Source: Cryptomeria japonica (lineage: Eukaryota; Streptophyta; Pinopsida; Cupressales; Cupressaceae). From it: a DNA stretch of 58,000 nucleotides. Under the pieces are notes generated by a model. It had not been told where the DNA came from. It ran no database searches and saw nothing but the letters and a program-made list of their open reading frames with translations. The translations under genes and the position numbers were made by a program. The stretch lies in assembly GCF_030272615.1 (NCBI RefSeq), contig NC_081408.1, positions 615,970,476-616,028,475 of the forward strand. Reading direction: 5' to 3'. Positions 1 to 12,665 of this stretch are shown here, piece by piece; position 1 is the first letter of the stretch; every line of letters begins with the position of its first letter.

Positions 1-3000
1 ATATCAAGCAAGATCAATGGAGATAGGAAGAATGGAGATTCAAACCCTAGTGGACATGTGATGGTATAATCTTTGTGATTTTTTCAATTTGCATTGTCTT
101 AGGTAATCTTCATATGTTATGGTGGATCTTTGTTGTTGTTAGGCTAGGGTTTTTGTGGTTGAATTTATTTTAGTCTTTCAATATTGTTGTTCCATTTTTA
201 CCATAAACAGCCACAAATACCATCAAGGAATCAAAGCACTTCATATGATCCATCAAGATACATGTAACAAGAAACAAAGTGACCACCATTCCAAACATGA
301 ATGCTCTCACCCTCCATTGTGCTACTACACAAAGATAAGAAACTATCTAAAGAGAAGTCACATAATAATGAAGCATAAGTCCTACCTTAACTAATATTCC
401 AAACACACACACCCAATCCAAGGTATCAACATGCATCGATAGCTATCAAGATAAACCATCCACAGATAAAATCACATCCACATCAAGTTTTGATACATCC
501 AATTATCCATACTTAAAAAATATATAGACCATAGTAAACTCATGCTATCAATATATACAAGCAATCAATTGCAATCACAAGTTCCATGTGCAAACCTATC
601 AATGGAGAACATACAAGTCCAGGAACCCCCACTACATGGGTAACACAAAATTGAAAATGATCAAGGAATATGAATTCTACCAATAGAATCACATAGAAAG
701 TATACCCAAAATCATGTAGTACCAAGGAACATCCACAATTATATGAAAAACTTGTAAACAAATAAATTGTATGAACAACTCTCATGACAAGTCTCCAAAG
801 CTCTCCCATGTTCTCCACACCAAGGAATGAGATATAGGAGCATCCATGTCATTACCCAAAGCATAAGTTAAATTGCATGACTACAAACTACTGATCATCA
901 TAGCTCCAACCAAACCTCAAATCAATGTAATGTGAAACCAAACATCTAAAAAGATTACCAAGACCAAAGAGAGAAACTACAAATCATAAGCATGTAGCAT
1001 ATCCTTCTACATACATCTTTAAATACAAACAATATCAAGTATGATCTCCTTCAAAATAACCCAAAAGAAAATCCATTACAACATCCAACCATTCAATCAC
1101 CAAAATTGAACACAACATATGTATCATGTAAGCAACATGGATATAAGCCTCTCAAAACAAGATCAAACTCAAAGTAAAATATTCCCATATCAAGAAAAAA
1201 AACCCAATAAACCATCTCTTAAGATCCTCATAGTGACATCATGACTTCAATTCATAATCACAAAGAGATAACCATGCTATATCCATAGCACAAGAAGCCT
1301 GTCTATTAAAAAAATAAGCCTAAATCATAAAGCACTTGAAAGAAATAATAGGCAATACCTCTCGAGTAATAAACCGTCGAGTAAACCAAGTGTGGAGAAT
1401 GATAATTCTCCTTCAAGATATCTAAGTCATCAAGACTCATCCAAGAACAATGTCCTCATAGGTCCTTGTTGAACTCACATCCAACTAAGATGTAGGCTCC
1501 TTAGACTTTTTGCTAAAACCACCAATTGTCTCAACACATGTCTCTTATCACAATAGAACTCCAAGACTCATCTATGTCTACATTTATCCATGAACATGTA
1601 TAACCAATTAATCCATGCTAAAATCCAAAAGCAACATAGAACCATCATTAAGTAACAAATCAAATGATCATGTACTCAATACAAAGAGAGCCAATCAAAC
1701 ATCAATGCCAAAAGTCTGATAGGAAATTCAAGAACATAAACATGACAACATGATCTAACTATCTCCTCCTAGGAGATAACTTCCTCCATGTGAACATATC
1801 AAACACTTGTATCATGACAAAACTCTAATATGCACAAAAATGAGTATACCATGGCATAATAACAACCATCCTATCAAACAAGAATAACATGTCAAATGAC
1901 AAAGCATATGCAACACCTAAACCAAATATTCCACAATTCCTCCATGTCTACAATATGTCAACATCTCTATTCAACATGAAGATAACCATTTCCCATTAAA
2001 GAACCTATAAATGTGAAAGACCCTTCCGTATAAATAGTATATAATAGCTCCTCCAAAACATCTACAACACTAAAGAAGAACATCCACCATTCAATGGTGA
2101 ATCCACATTACTACCAACAAATCCCATTGAATCATGATACTAAGTCACACATGGCATCATGATAATCATTTCCTAGATGAATATCATCCATGTCTACACA
2201 CACAATTGAAATGTTAGTAACATTAAGTGAAACCATGATCTCCAAGCCAAGAATATATAACTACCAACAAAAAATCAAGAATCAAACCAACACCGCCAAT
2301 TTAACATTGTTAAAAGATCCCATTGAAATGTGTAATCAAGTTATCATGACAAAGTGAAAAAAACATCAGGCTAAAAGTCTCAAAACCAACTATCTAGATA
2401 CTAAACAACATCCAATCTCTCATCTCAAATAAAACATACCAATGTATAAATGACCATGTAAACAAGGTCAACTAACAAAGTCTACATAAACACTAAATGC
2501 ATCATGTGGATAAAGAAAGTCTACAATGAGTCCTCCCACTACAATCAAATGAGTGGCCTAGCTACACAACTACATAACTCATAGATCTAAACACTAAACA
2601 TGCAAAATCAGCATCACATAGGTTACCTACAAATTAAGATATCAAGGAGAATAATCTTTTACACCACATGACTCAAGCACAAAATCAACTTTATACCTAA
2701 TTTGCCAAACATGTCTACAACCAAATACCATAGTCAAGAAACTAATCAAGAATCTAGGAGATAAGAAACAACCTCCTAACATCAAACAAAGTCACCATCG
2801 TACCACCACAAATCTAATTATGTCATGTTAATCTAAAAATGTACCTGCATAATCAACGCTAATGCTATACCTACACTCAACTATCACCCATACGAAGCTC
2901 CAAGTCTCAAACCATGTCTAACCATGTCCTCAAACTAAAGAAAACCTATGAACCTATCACCATCAAATTCTAACTTTAAAAAACACCTTTAAACCTATAC

Positions 3001-4228
3001 TAGAAAGCACCAAATATAAAAATCAGTTATATACCATCATGAATATCACATGAAAGCATGTACTCCCACAAGGCTTTGCCTCTTGACTTGTCCAAATGCT
3101 CACAAAATCACACCCCAAATCTTAGGCACCTACAAGTATTCAAAAAATTACATAACTCTCCTTGCTCATCAAACTAGAAAAATAACAACACCACAATGTA
3201 GTACATTGAACATGCTCTACAACACCTATTCAAAATTGAAAAATCGAGTCTGTACGAAAACATTATGCTCAAAACTATGAAAATAAGAAAATTTGACTTT
3301 CACAACTAAAAATTTGATCAAAATAGAAAAATTATAGAACCAAACCTATACCATTATGTAATGCTTGAAATTGTCTTTCCAACGAGTATAAGAAGTTAAA
3401 AAATAAACAATATGGGCAAAACTTGTGCTTGTTTGAAAAAAGTCCCCCAATCTAACTATAGGGGCAGTTTGATGGTGGCTCTCAAGTGGTACTAGTGGTG
3501 GCCTGCATATAGTTTTGGTGCATCTATGGGGCCATCGATGGTGGGTGCTTGGGATGTGACAACAAATATTTTTAATATTTAATAATTTAAAAAAAAATTC
3601 AAAGATTTTAATTCTAATCGGAGAATTTTATTTATATGTACAACAAGTTTAATTTTGAAGGTGGTTAGGATTATTGTTGCCAGTAGGCTCTTCTAGTTGG
3701 TAGGATTTGGGGTAATAATACATTTGTTAATACTAAATGTTGTGGTACTAGTAGTGCTAGTATCATGTGGTATTGACTCTATCAATTTTGTGGGGGTGGG
3801 GAACAATATTTTTTATTTTAGAACAACCCTTTTCCAAAAGTGCCCCCCGAATTGAATTTTTTTAAATTTGTAGGAAAAAAAATTAATATTAACGAGACGT
3901 TTAATTTATTTTTCCTTCTCTAGACATGCTTTAACCAATAATACAACCAAGTTGGGGCTAAAAAAAATTGCATTTTTCAACTTTTCTCAAAATAGGTCAA
4001 ATTTATGTCAAAATTTGTCTCTCGACCAACCTAGATCCAATGGTAAAGTCCACTTTGTCCATGGGGGTCATCAACAACACTTCCCCCACAAAACCTGCAT
4101 TTGAGTGCACACCCAAGAAACCCATTTGACCCAAAATTTCACAAAACCCAAACCTACAAACAATCCATCATAACAATAAACCCAAAACCCTTAGATCTAC
4201 AATAAGAAGCCAATTCAAGCCTCATATC
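1..4228. other. Gene-free, strand-asymmetric repeat-like DNA
   Basis: No open frame here has a recognisable domain; the longest are under 95 codons. From about 200 to 3400 the + strand is rich in A and C and very poor in G, with recurring short words such as CATG, CCATC and AACAT. From about 3400 to 4228 composition changes to ordinary AT-rich DNA with homopolymer runs. Such skew is often seen in long untranslated parts of retroelements, here read from the minus strand. I see no LTR ends, primer site or target duplication, so the element type is not assigned. The stretch resumes at 13829, to the right of the inserted TRG1 element. Confidence 0.5.
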
Positions 4229-4233
4229 TTATC

Positions 4234-5391
4234 TATTACTACTTATCAAGTTGCCATTAGTTTTTATATTCAAAGTCCTACTATATACTCTAGTCGGTTA
4301 ACACTACCGAATCATGTAGTCGGTATACACAGAGAAGTCGGTATGCATAGTCTAGTCGGTTACAGAAGAAAGTAGTCACAGAACGCAGTACACACCAAGC
4401 TGTCTACCGAGTATATTTTTATGTCTACCGAGCAGCAAAGATGACACACCGAGTTGATATACACCGAGTGAAACGTGTTACCAGATTCATTGAACCTGGA
4501 CATGCATATGAAAACATGTTACAAGATCGAGGCACATCTAACCGTTATCACATTGGAAATTACACTAGAAGATTGTGTATGATTTTGAGATCAATCTAAC
4601 CAATGAAATATTTTGTATAGTTATTCATTTGAGGAATCGTGTTTGTAAGATCGAAGCAATGAATTAGATCACCGTCTTAAGAGATCTATTTATACAGCAT
4701 GAGTTAAGAGTTAAAGGTGTGTGCATGAGTGTAAGAAGACTGTTACAAAGACACAGAGGTCACCGAGAAGGTTTTCAGAGAACAGTCGAAGAGTAGAGTA
4801 AACAGAAGGGTTTACCAAGTTACTATATGGGTTACCGAGGTACGCTATAAGCAAGGTAATCTATTTTGAGCACATACAATTTGCTATAACATTTCAGATG
4901 TAAAGTTGCAAATATTTGTAATGATTTTATTGTAATACTGTGAAGTTGTAAGAGAAACCTTTAACAGGGTAAAAGACTCTAATCAAGTCTATAAATTGTA
5001 AAGCCTCTAACCAGGTGTAGCATTTAGATTAAATGTTGTAAAATCCTTTAGCAAGGTAGATCTAACAGATCTTGTTACTCCTAATAGGGTAAGCTATCAG
5101 AAATAGCTAATATGTAGCTCTAACCAAGCACTCTTTATTATTGCAGTAGTGAAGTTGTGGGTGCCATCCCCACCGCAGTTTTTCTCTCTAACCAGGAGTT
5201 TCTAGGTAACCAAAATATATGTGTTATGGAGTGAATCATGTATGATTGTTATCTATTTGCTTTAACTTTATTTTATGTTACTGCACTATTTTGTTTATGC
5301 ATAACAGAAAAGTTATTATTCAAGAAAAGTTTTGGAGTACTGATTCACCCCTCCCCTCTTAGTACATTAGCTTTCCATATTGGGCCTAATA
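4234..5391 (+). repeat. TRG1 5' LTR
   Basis: Matches 12666-13823 base for base in length. It begins TATTACTAC, where the partner begins TGTTACTAC, and ends CTAATA where the partner ends CTAACA. Both terminal dinucleotides have therefore suffered one transition. A hand comparison of the first 345 bases gives about 21 differences, mostly C/T and G/A. The first 250 bases hold a cluster of CCGAG/GTCGG words. The last 450 bases hold spaced AACAGGG/AACCAGG-like repeats and a segment (about 5160-5230) resembling the GTTTTTCTC...GTTTC motif seen in other LTRs here. Confidence 0.92.
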
Positions 5392-5393
5392 AT

Positions 5394-5405
5394 TGGTATC
5401 AGAGC
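5394..5405 (+). other. TRG1 primer-binding site (initiator Met tRNA type)
   Basis: TGGTATCAGAGC begins two bases (AT) after the LTR end. It is the standard complement of the 3' end of plant initiator Met tRNA that primes minus-strand synthesis in many plant LTR elements. Confidence 0.9.
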
Positions 5406-5453
5406 TCGAATCTTGGAAAAGGGTTTAACTACCTAAAGAGAAAGATCTTGTCA

Positions 5454-6806
5454 ATGGAAGGCTACAAACAATCTCAGAGGATTGTGTATCTGCAAGAAGA
5501 GCTGGATCATGCTAATCAAGTGATTGCAGACATGCAAAGGCAAATGCAAAAATCTCTAAAAGTAAGAAGAAGATTATCTGATGACTTGCAGGATTCTTAA
5601 GAGTTAGTGGAACAAATTGAGACATCATCTGATAATAGTATATCTGAAGAGACTGAAGAAATGATCAGAGTATTGAAAGAAAAGAACAAAGCACTAGTTG
5701 ATCAACTAAAAGCAATGAAAAGAGAACATGAACATTTCAGCACACAAATGACTGAAAATCTAGATGCATTAAGAACAGCTGAGGATAAAACAAGAGATCT
5801 ACAAAGAGAGAAACAACAACTTGAAGTCTTAGTATCTGATAAAAATGATGAAATCATGAGGTTGATTGGGATTCAACAAAATATGACAAATCAACTAGGT
5901 TATGCACGTCATGAAACAATTTTGAAGAATGATGAAAATCAAGCATTGAAACTTGAAGTATCAAGGTTTACCGATGAACTTGAAACAGAGAAGAAATCCA
6001 AAGAAACACTGAAAAAGAGTTATGAAGCATCAAAGATTTTGGATGAGCAATTGAATACAAGAAGACCCAACAGAGATGCAAGACTCGGTTACAAAGGAAA
6101 AGACTCTACCGACAAACGAATTCATACTACTGAGAGAGGGGAATCATCAAAGCAAGCTGGAAACAGGAATAACATCAAAAGAAAGAAGCCCATTTGCTAC
6201 TACTATGGAAATCAAGGTCATACTGCCAACATGTGCCAAATCATAAAAGGTAAGCAACCGAATGTCACTAAGTCCAATGGTTATTGTTACAATTGCAATA
6301 AATATGGTCACACATTTAACCAATGTAGGACGAAGTCTGTTAACAACTATTAGAAGGCAAAATACAAAGGGTTTTGTAGAAACTGCAATAGATATGGACA
6401 TAGTATTGAGAAGTGCTAGCTTAAGCAAAAGAACTACATGTGGTTTGCACACCGAGCAAACACTAGAAGTTATCGAACTCACACAGATCCTTACCGACAA
6501 TATGCAGCAGTACCATGGGATTACAATACAAGGATATGGTGTGAATGTTGTGGAAGATATGGACATATTAGTGCTAACTGTTTTATAAGGTTTGGAATGA
6601 ACAACCGAAGATCATGGAGAAATCCTAGTATGCCATGTTTTCATTGTCACAAAGTTGGACACTTGGCTGGAGATTGCAGAGATCAACCTAGAGGAGACAC
6701 CGAAGAAATAAAAGGCAAATTACAGATGATTTGGAAAAAGAAGGAAATTGTGTCAAATGAAGAAAGCACCTTACCTACCAAGTTAGGTGCACCTATTCCA
6801 AATTAA
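5454..6806 (+). pseudogene. gag: TRG1 gag: coiled-coil Gag with five CCHC knuckles, broken
   Basis: The ATG at 5454 is the first after the primer site, and one frame runs to TAA at 6804. In-frame stops at 5598 (TAA), 6351 (TAG) and 6417 (TAG) break it, but there is no frameshift. The N-terminal two thirds is a long heptad-rich, Glu/Lys-rich coiled coil (about 5470-6060). Five zinc knuckles follow at 6195-6236, 6285-6326, 6375-6416, 6540-6581 and 6636-6677. Knuckles 2-5 keep C-x2-C-x4-H-x4-C; knuckle 1 has Tyr in place of its second Cys. In this class Gag packages element RNA, with the knuckles binding nucleic acid. Most retroelement Gags carry one or two knuckles, so five is unusual. No protease follows. 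Confidence 0.85.
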
Positions 6807-7348
6807 TCGGTAAAGGTATGAAAGGACTGCATTCTCTAAAGGTTAAAATCATAACAGTTCCTATTCTATTATGTACTAAATTAAAAATCTACATAGTTAA
6901 GATGCATTAGTAAGTTTCAAATTCTATCAAAAGTACTTTACAGGAAACCTGTCAAGTCGGTGAATACAGGAAGACTGTCAAGACGGTAAATGAAGGAAAT
7001 TTGGTTACTCGGTTAAAATGAAAAAAGGAGAGTAAATCAGTTAAAGGTGAACCAAGTGCATTTAATGTTTTTGACCTAACCCACACGGAGCCCGATAAGG
7101 TATTTTGTGTACTTAAAAGTATTTTCGCGGTCATTTTCATTCACCAAGTTTTCGAAAGAGCAGAGTAGAGCAGATCAAGGCAATCAAACCTCATTCAAAG
7201 CAAATCCAACGTATTTACATCAAATCTCAACAATTTGTTAAGCTGGTTTACCGATCTCGTTGCCATTATTTGCTAAGTTTAAAGCGTCTGTCATTTGGAA
7301 TTCTGAAACCCTAAGGACTCTTTACTAGTTTTTTACCTGAAATCCTAA
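6807..7348 (+). other. TRG1 spacer between gag and the second ORF
   Basis: About 540 bases with no conserved frame. It contains several CGGT words (for example near 6808, 6960 and 6985). In an intact element ORF2 would need its own subgenomic RNA, internal initiation or reinitiation. No splice signal or promoter is evident by eye. Confidence 0.5.
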
Positions 7349-10300
7349 ATGGCGCCCAAAATCCAAGATCCCATAGTTGTCAAGAATGTAGAGAAGCCCT
7401 CACTGAGATACTCTTTGACTCCTAAAGTCACCTCCGAACCGGATGACAAAACCACCTTTTCACTCATCCCGGACAGAGTATTGTTAATCGAAGATGTGAG
7501 ATTCTTCACCAAATGTCGTGTTGAAGAACTCGGTCATGTTGAAATAAGAGATACCTATGATGAACTATGTACCGATGGTGTATTAAACAGCAAGTATGAA
7601 CACATCAAAATCAAAGGATTGACTGAAGCCCTAACCTATCCTCGTGTGTTCAAACCCCAGTGGGTCAATTTTGTTCTGAGTAGAGTTCATGATGATTTCA
7701 TGTGGCTAGAAGAGCAACCATTTAAAATCACCAAGGAAATCATTCATGTGATCACCGGTTATCCTATCTATGATCATGCACGAGCTCAAAAGATGATATC
7801 ACACAAGGAATTGATCAGTTTAACCAGAGTAGAATCTAATTATAGAGGACTGAAACTAAACAATGTCACTGATGCAGAACTTAAGTTTGCCATTAGAGTA
7901 ATTGGTTACTGTTTCTTCCAATCAGCAAGGGAAAACAGTGTACCCTGTGCAGCAGTTGACTTAGCTTATAAAATTGTGAAAAAGGGAATGAAAGTTGACT
8001 TATTTGAAGTGTTACTGAATAACCTATTTGAGAATTTGAACACAATAAGGAAGCCGAAGAAGAACAACTCGGCAAATACACTAAAGTTTGTTTCACTTCT
8101 TGTATGCATGTTTTTCTACTTTGAAAAATTCTTTCCATCAGTTGGTAAAGTAGTTTGGGAGCTACACCGACCAATCACCCATCAGATTAATGACTTCATC
8201 AAGAAGCTAGGTGATAATTTCAATGATATAATGGATGATTACTTCAGTAAATTTCAAGAGAAAATGCACAACAGGTACCGGATTCCACCTTAGCTAGTGG
8301 AGAAATATAAAGATGACATATGCTTTGAGGTAGACACTGATTACTGTTATGTGAATGTTGTGGAACCAAGAACTCAATCTTTGCCACCTATGGGTTACAA
8401 GATTGAATTTGACATCACACAATAGAAAATTGATGCATTTCTTACATTACCAAGGCATGCTACCGAGCTGAGGTATGGAACCTATGAAGAAGTGAAGGGA
8501 AAAGTAACAATGAGCATTGTACTACCCAAAGCTACAAGAAAAACAACAAAGATGATAAAGGTTTTAATGGAGAAATTCAGAGAAGATTCTACCGCCACAC
8601 CTATCAAAGGCACTCTTGCCATCACCAAAGAGGAATCAGAAGCTCAAGAGGTAGCTATAACACTGAGCACCGAATTGCCTAAGGTTAAACTGTTAAAAAG
8701 AAAGAAACAGGACACTTCAAAGGCCCTACCGACTCCTCCAACAAAGAGACCTAATACAAGAGCATCTATAGGAGCACCCTTTCAAGATCTTCCTCTTTCT
8801 TTTTTTTGTTGGTGTCATGCTTCTTTTGAAGCCATTGTATATAAAATAAAGAGCCATGTGCTCATTGGTCCTAGTTAGGGTCCTGGTTGAGGTCTTAGGG
8901 TCATGAGTCTAAGATTGAGATTTGCTTGGAAATAGGGGGTATGTGTGCATTTGAGGTGTTTAGGGTTCCCTCATAGCATGGTGGAGTACTTAGGTTGGCC
9001 CAATGTGGGTCTAGGAGTCAAGAAAAGCAACATTAGGAAAGTTGCTCAAAAGTTGCAAAAGTTGCATGACAACTTTTAAAAGTTGTCAAGCAACTTTTCC
9101 ACCAGGAGGCCAAAATTCTTAGTTTGGCATGGACAACCCTAATAAGGGCACATAGATATAGGAGAGGGTAGTATAATTACTTCCAAACCCTAAGTTAATG
9201 GGTTGGATGTCAGACATTCCACGGCCCAAGTAAGAAAAGCTTGATTGTGACTATTTGTTGGTTACTAGTCAGTTTGAATGAAGCTACCGAGAAAGTTAAT
9301 GGATTGATTTGCATGTAAAACTATGTGGAATGTCTTCTATGGTGTAAATAATTTCATTGTGAGCAATTAGATTAGGTTTTTATTTGCAAGTTGTGTGTGT
9401 TTGTAAATAGTTTGTAAATTGCCTTCTCACTGTCTAGTTTTGGACTGGTTTGTGCAAATGGAATCATAACTCCATTCCCATTATGGAATCACCATGAAAC
9501 CATGGGGAATGAAAGTAGAGACCTTGTACCATATTTCAATTCAAACAAGGCCTTGAAAATTCAAGGAGGCCATACAAAGACCCATTCCTAGGCGAGACTG
9601 GACAGTGCCCTTTAGGAATGGTTGTTGTTGCAGAGGTCTTGGAGAGCAAGGTTGGTCAGAGGAGAGTGCGCCCTTTGGAGGAGGTGTAGAGGAGTGTGTG
9701 GAGCACCACTAGTGTGAAGGAGGATCCTCCACCAATCTATACAAGATGGCTAAAACACAAAACATTCACTGTGACCCAGGCAGACCAGAAAAACCCTCAC
9801 AAAACCCTTAAAAACCCCAAAATTTGCCCTAGGCACTATACGGCCACTTGGAGGCCCAAAACCAAAGAGATCCTTGAGCCCTTTCTAAATTAATGGTAGT
9901 CCATTTTGGGAGTTTGGGTAGTTTTTGCATCGTTTGTGAGAGGGAGCCCTAAAAGTTTGGGTGGGAGGCCTAATTGGTCCTAATCCTTGTAGCCCTATTT
10001 TGTAGGCAAAACACAAAATAGTGAGATCGATAGGAGGGGTGAAGGTTGTAACTTCTTGGGGGCCCATGGATGGATGCAAAACATGGTTTAAGACCTTTCC
10101 TAACCTTTCTAAGACCTTGGAAGGTGTAGAACAAGCCTAGCCCTTATTAGCCATAGTAAGGGGTTTTGAGTCTCATGAGTAGGTGAGACCTTAGGAGAAG
10201 CATTGCAACTCATTGGTGGGTGGAATTGGGCAAGGTCAGGGGATTCCTCAAGAAAAGGGGGTTCTAGAGACCCTATGGTTTATAGATAACACCAGGTGAT

Positions 10301-12282
10301 CCAAGGAAAGGGTCCAAGAGCATAGACTAGGCTAGTCTATCCCTAACACCATCCCATCAATCACCGAGTAAGAATCAAAAGAGTGTTACTGCTCCCAAGG
10401 TAACAAAGACATACAAGAAATCTACTCGGATACTCATTTTGGCAAAAGAGTCTAGTGATACAGAATCTAAAGATGCAAACAAATTCCAGATTGTCAAGAG
10501 CAAGAAGGTCAATATACATAGTGTTGAAAACTTTGGTGCCAATCTAAAAGAATATGGTGGATTTGGTTCATTTAGATATCTCAAGTATGAAACTAGAAAT
10601 ACTTATGAGAAGAGACAAATTGAAGAAGTTGTCATCTACACACTTCTAAAGTTCCGGTTAGCTCCATTGGAACTAGTAAAGTCACTTCCAAATGAACTTT
10701 ACTTGCATATTGATAATAGGTGGAAGTATGCAATGGACTCAGAGAAAAAAGTCTAGTCCATCTATTTCCTAATATGTCAGTAGCCGAAATAAAGGAACAT
10801 TTAACAACCTACAATTCAAAATTTCTTGTCAAACAAAGAGCCTTAAAATTGATGAATGGGCTATATATTGACGTAGAAAATGAGACAAAAGAAAAATGGT
10901 AGGAAATCTTTAAAATCAAAGATGTCGGTGAACAATCTACAGTTGAAATCGTTGATGTCACCGAGCATGATCCTGATGTCACCGAGTAAGGTATTGATGC
11001 TACCGAACAAGACCCTACTGACACTATTCAAATAGATGAAGATGTCATGGATACAGAGGAACCAGAGTAGGAAATGATAGAAGGCACTACATATGCAAAA
11101 CTTGTATCTAGTGAATCCGTTTTAGAACAAGTTCAGCCTTATCCACTGATCAATCCACCTGTCTCTACCAAAGCTCCTCAAGATACAGCACAAGGCACCG
11201 GAGGTCACAAGTCTACAACAGCAGAAGATACTACTCTAGAACAGACCTCTCAAGCACCTTCGAGCACTGAAAATGTTGCAGCTGAGACACCCAGTACCGA
11301 GGCACCAAAAGACACCACAGCGGCTACAGGAACTAACCAAAGTGTTGTCTCTACCGAGCAACCTACCGAGGGTCAGCAAGCCTCTCAAGGTATTGTCTTG
11401 GTCCAATCGACCAAAGGTAAAGAGAAGAAGGTGAAAAAGCATAGTTTCAAAGTTAATTTATCTAAACTGATAGTGTTGCCCAATGTGGATATATCAAAAT
11501 TAAAGGGGCAAGCACTCATTGATTTTGGTGAACTATGCAAAGCAAAGGCTAAACAAGAAAAACAGATGACCATACAAAAGAAGAATAAAGTACTTCAGAA
11601 GGTGAAGACACTGCTATCAGATATGCTACCTACAGCTACAGTGTCAATCGATGCAGCCATCCACATTCAACTGGATGAACTCCTTAATCAAATAGAAACA
11701 TTCGGAGTCGATGCATCTGAGTATTTGAGCAAGCTAAAAGACAAGGAGCTTACTGCAAAAATGATAGAAGAGGTACAGAAAGCTCTAGCTATTGGCAAAG
11801 TTAAACTTGTCAAATTCATTGCTGAGTTGTCCCCTCAACTCAAGCACATTCTTTATTTATTTCAGAAACTTTGTACATTTTCTATATTCATTAAAGACAT
11901 TAAGAATAAAACTGATGCAATTGAGAAAGAGATCACCAATCTCTCAAATAAGTTGACCCCAGAGCCCAATTCAGTTCAGAATTTTTATACCAAGCTTCAA
12001 TAGCTCGTGGCTCAACAATTGGAACTAAGAAATGAAGAACACAAGATCGGGATGGATATAATGACACTCCAGACATTATTCCTTCCTCATCTTCCATCCA
12101 TCCAAGAACAGATCAACCGAGCCACATGCCTATCTACTACACAAGAGGGAAGCACTTTTGATGGCTTAATATCACTATTGGCTAATATTCAATTACAAAA
12201 TTCTTTAATGGAAAGTGTAAAGGATGCACTCTCTGTCGCTCTCACCGACGCCCGGAAAAAGTACAAATCCATTTTTGACTAG
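7349..12282 (+). pseudogene. TRG1 ORF2: large protein of unknown function, broken and interrupted
   Basis: ATG at 7349 opens a 314-codon stretch. The same frame continues past TAG at 8291 and 8423 to about 8778, where a 1.57-kb insertion lies. Past the insertion the frame resumes at about 10351. After an indel in an A-run near 10743-10749 the +1 frame continues to 12280, crossing stops at 10900, 10987, 11068 and 12001. Without the insertion the protein would be about 1,120 residues. The first 320 residues form a globular domain reminiscent of the plant mobile or 'putative plant transposon protein' type (weak recognition). The middle is Pro/Ser/Thr/Glu-rich, and the last 300 residues are Lys/Glu-rich coiled coil. 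There is no retroviral enzyme motif. A nucleic-acid binding or structural role is possible, but function is unknown. Confidence 0.7.
8779..10350. mobile_element. 1.57-kb insertion inside TRG1 ORF2, class uncertain
   Basis: ORF2 reads in the same frame before 8778 and after 10351, and the intervening 1,572 bases hold only short unrelated frames. The flanking bases CACC (8775-8778 and 10347-10350) repeat and could be a short target duplication. An alternative reading is a solo LTR from TGTTGGTG at 8807 to CCCTAACA at 10348, which has good LTR-like termini but no matching duplication. Inside is a self-complementary AAAAGTTGC/GCAACTTTT region around 9045-9095. I cannot fix the borders or family. 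Confidence 0.55.
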
Positions 12283-12323
12283 TTACCGCCCCCATATGGA
12301 AATTAAAGTTTTTGATGTTTGTC

Positions 12324-12664
12324 AAAAAGGGGGAGTAATATGATAGTCCTGAGGGAGTGATACAGTTTTGATACAGTATTAAGAATGATATAGTATTCAG
12401 AGTATTGTACACAGGGGGAGTATATCGAGCAGAGTATGCAGAGTATCCAAGGACAGTAAGCAGAGCACACAAGAATTGAACCGAGCATGCAAAATTAGAG
12501 TTATGTACAATATAATGATAAGGGGAGTATATGTGAATATACTATTTCATTGACTATTGTATATACTGTCAAGTATAGTCATTTTGCAAAGTATATAGAT
12601 TTTTGAGTTATGACTTTGAAAGTAGTTTTTTGTCAAACATCTCAACTAATATCAAAAGGGGAGA
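12324..12664 (+). other. TRG1 multiple polypurine tracts upstream of the 3' LTR
   Basis: Four GGGGAG-type tracts are spaced along this stretch: AAAAAGGGGGAG (12324-12335), AGGGGGAG (12413-12420), AAGGGGAG (12520-12527) and AAAAGGGGAGA (12654-12664). The last lies one base from the LTR and would prime plus-strand synthesis. Repeated tracts of this form are a known feature of sireviruses. Confidence 0.7.
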
Positions 12665-12665
12665 T

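Noticed and set aside
540-3280. Several frames of 60-92 codons in the left flank
   Set aside because: No domain, no consistent composition, and they sit in skewed low-complexity DNA. Chance frames.
6147-6588. 139- and 108-codon frames overlapping TRG1 gag
   Set aside because: Shadows of the zinc-knuckle region in other frames; the gag frame explains the conserved Cys/His spacing.
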